From positions 14,198,001-14,262,000 of the forward strand of contig NC_062971.1 of NCBI RefSeq assembly GCF_023078275.1: a stretch of 64,000 nucleotides of DNA, written 5' to 3'. Below, piece after piece: positions 62,384 through 64,000 of this stretch. The stretch is from Leguminivora glycinivorella (lineage: Eukaryota; Arthropoda; Insecta; Lepidoptera; Tortricidae). The notes under the pieces were generated by a model. That model was not told the origin of the DNA. It was given only the letters and a program-made list of their open reading frames with translations, and did not search any database. The first letter of the stretch is position 1, and each line of letters begins with the position of its first letter. Made by a program: the position numbers and the translations under genes.

Positions 62384-63849
62384 GTCCTAAGGTAGCTGAC
62401 GGACAGCCGCAGGATGGAGAGCCGGTCCAACTTGCTGAGGATGCTATTCCTTATCATGCCATCTTTTAGCCAGATCATCCGCTAGAGTAGCAACGCTGAC
62501 TAATATACTTCTCCTAACCTTGAAAATAACTCTTCATCCTAAGGTAGCTGACAGACAGCCGCAGAATGAAGAGCCGGTCCAACTTGCTGAGGATGCTATT
62601 CCTTATCATGCCATCTTTGAGCAAGATCATCCGCTAGAGTAACAACGCTGACTATACTTCTCCTAACCTTGAAAATAACTCTTCATCCTAAGGTAGCAGA
62701 CGGACAGCCGCAGGATGGAGAGCCGGTCCAACTTGCTGAGGATGCTATTCCTTATCATGCTATATTTTAGCAAGATCATCCGCTAGAGTAACAACGCTGA
62801 CTAATATACTTCTCCTAACCTTGAAAATAACTCTTCATCCTAAGGTAGCTGACAGCTATGAAGAGCCGGTCCAACTTGCTGAGGATGCTATTCCTTATCA
62901 TGCCATCTTTGAGCAAGATCATCCGCTAGAGTAACAACGCTGACTATACTTCTCCTAACCTTGAAAATAACTCTTCATCCTAAGGTGGCTGACGGACAGC
63001 CGCAGGATGGAGAGCCGGTCCAACTTGCTGAGGATGCTATTCCTTATCATGCATCTTTTAGCAAGATCATCCGCTAGAGTAACAACGCTGACTATACTTC
63101 TCCTAACCTTGAAAATAACTCTTCATCCTAAGGTAGCTGACGGACAGCCGCAGGATGGAGAGCCGATCCAACTTGCTGAGGATGCTATTCCTTATCATGC
63201 TATATTTTAGCAAGATCATCCGCTAGAGTAACAACGCTGACTAATATACTTCTCCTAACCTTGAAAATAACTCTTCATCCTAAGGTAGCTGACAGACAGC
63301 CGCAGAATGAAGAGCCGGTCCAACTTGCTGAGGATGCTATTCCTTATCATGCCATCTTTGAGCAAGATCATCCGCTAGAGTAACAACGCTGACTATACTT
63401 CTCCTAACCTTGAAAATAACTCTTCATCCTAAGGTGGCTGACGGACAGCCGCAGGATGGAGAGCCGGTCCAACTTGCTGAGGATGCTATTCCTTATCATG
63501 ACATCTTTTAGCAAGATCATCCGCTAGAGTAACAACGCTGACTATACTTCTCCTAACCTTGAAAATAACTCTTCGTCCTAAGGTAGCTGACGGACAGCCG
63601 CAGGATGGAGAGCCGGTCCAACTTGCTGAGGATGCTATTCCTCATGACGCCGTCGTTTAGCAAGATCATTCGATAGTAACAATGCTGACTTACTACTACT
63701 AACCTTGAAAATAACTCTTCGTCCTAAGGTAGCTGACGGACAGCCGCAGGATGGAGAGCCGGTCCAACTTGCTGAGGATGCTATTCCTCATGACGCCGTC
63801 TTTTAGCAAGATCATTCGATAGTAACAATGCTGACTTACTACTACTAAC
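62384..63849 (-). repeat. exon-derived minisatellite, ten copies of bHLH-exon end plus splice donor
   Basis: Ten tandem units, the most distal truncated. Donor-equivalent positions are 62519, 62668, 62820, 62960, 63108, 63260, 63409, 63558 and 63704, ahead of the real donor at 63850; spacing is 140-152 bp. Read on the minus strand each unit carries ATCCTCAGCAAG, codons for LDRLSILRLSVSYLR, KSYFQ, and the intact donor CAAG|GTTAG, then about 70 bp of intron ending AAGGAATAG. The unit at 62820-62960 has lost part of the exon segment. Copies 2-8 have ATG (Met) where the exon and copies 1, 9 and 10 have ACG (Thr). All copies have TTG where the exon has CTG. Confidence 0.96.
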
Positions 63850-64000
63850 CTTGAAAATAACTCTTCGTCCTAAGGTAGCTGACGGACAGCCGCAGGATGG
63901 AGAGCCGGTCCAGCTTGCTGAGGATGTTCTGTTCGAAGGGCAGCAGCGACGCCAGCGTGTCCAGCTCAGCGTTCAGCCGCTCGCGGTGCCGCTTCGAGGG
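63850..64000 (-). CDS. ss: spineless / AhR orthologue, bHLH exon (5' end outside window)
   Basis: This exon encodes the DNA-binding and first dimerisation part of Spineless, the arthropod aryl hydrocarbon receptor orthologue, a nuclear transcription factor that in insects works with Tango/ARNT on GCGTG-type sites. Fifty codons are visible, beginning PSKRHRERLNAELD (end of the basic region and helix 1), then the loop LLPFEQNILSK and helix 2 LDRLSILRLSVSYLR, ending KSYFQ plus one base. The PSKRHRERLN and LSKLDRLSILRLSVSYL motifs are characteristic of the AhR/Spineless family. The donor is CAAG|GTTAG at 63850/63849, phase 1, matching the next exon at 12738. The exon continues past the window edge, so the start codon is not seen. 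The last 77 bp of the exon (63850-63926) are the source of the tandem array immediately downstream. At codon 30 the real exon has CTG where all array copies have TTG. Confidence 0.96.

Noticed and set aside
62384..63704. Array units as real alternative spineless exons
   Set aside because: The exon-like part lacks a good acceptor tract and its length would break frame with the next exon; kept only as a testable splicing question.

Overview
The window is insect genomic DNA, most likely from a moth or butterfly. It is AT-rich and intron-rich, and it is full of repeat types I know from lepidopteran introns: LINE tails ending in GATGAT runs, CTAGCTTTTGCCCGCAGCTTCGCTCGCG-type elements, hAT and foldback MITEs. 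Nothing in it looks bacterial.

One gene spans the whole window on the minus strand: spineless (ss), the arthropod aryl hydrocarbon receptor orthologue, a bHLH-PAS transcription factor. Seven coding exons can be read in 5'-to-3' gene order: 64000-63850 (bHLH, open at the window edge), 12738-12644, 9731-9642, 2520-2311, 980-793, 475-369 and 130-1 (PAS-B, open at the other edge). Every junction has an AG acceptor, a GT donor and matching phase. Joined, they give 323 complete codons with no stop, covering the end of the basic region, HLH, PAS-A and most of PAS-B. The start codon, promoter, C-terminal activation region and 3'UTR are outside the window.

The rest is intron. The first visible intron is about 51.1 kb (12739-63849). 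Its 5' end holds the most unusual feature of the window. From 62384 to 63849, directly against the splice donor of the bHLH exon, lie ten tandem copies of a 146-152 bp unit. Each unit is made from the last 77 bp of that exon (codons of HLH helix 2), its splice donor, and about 70 bp of following intron. In effect the gene carries a minisatellite made from its own DNA-binding-domain exon.

Other intronic regions: 1.0-2.1 kb and 9.1-9.6 kb hold two copies of one MITE, the first carrying a nested insertion; 2.6-3.6 and 20.4-21.2 kb hold a TIR element with an internal 120-bp tandem repeat; 13.9-15.8 kb holds a TTAA-flanked piggyBac-like element; 18.7-19.1, 26.4-26.9 and 61.8-62.1 kb hold hAT MITEs with perfect 8-bp target duplications; 24.6-25.95 and 45.1-45.6 kb hold dead LINE fragments; 50.6-54.6 kb holds a large satellite block (a 100-bp repeat in both orientations plus 972 bp of an 11-bp repeat). 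Between these are unique AT-rich stretches. A few GC-richer islands with homeodomain, POU, GATA or E-box motifs are weak enhancer candidates. I found no second protein-coding gene.
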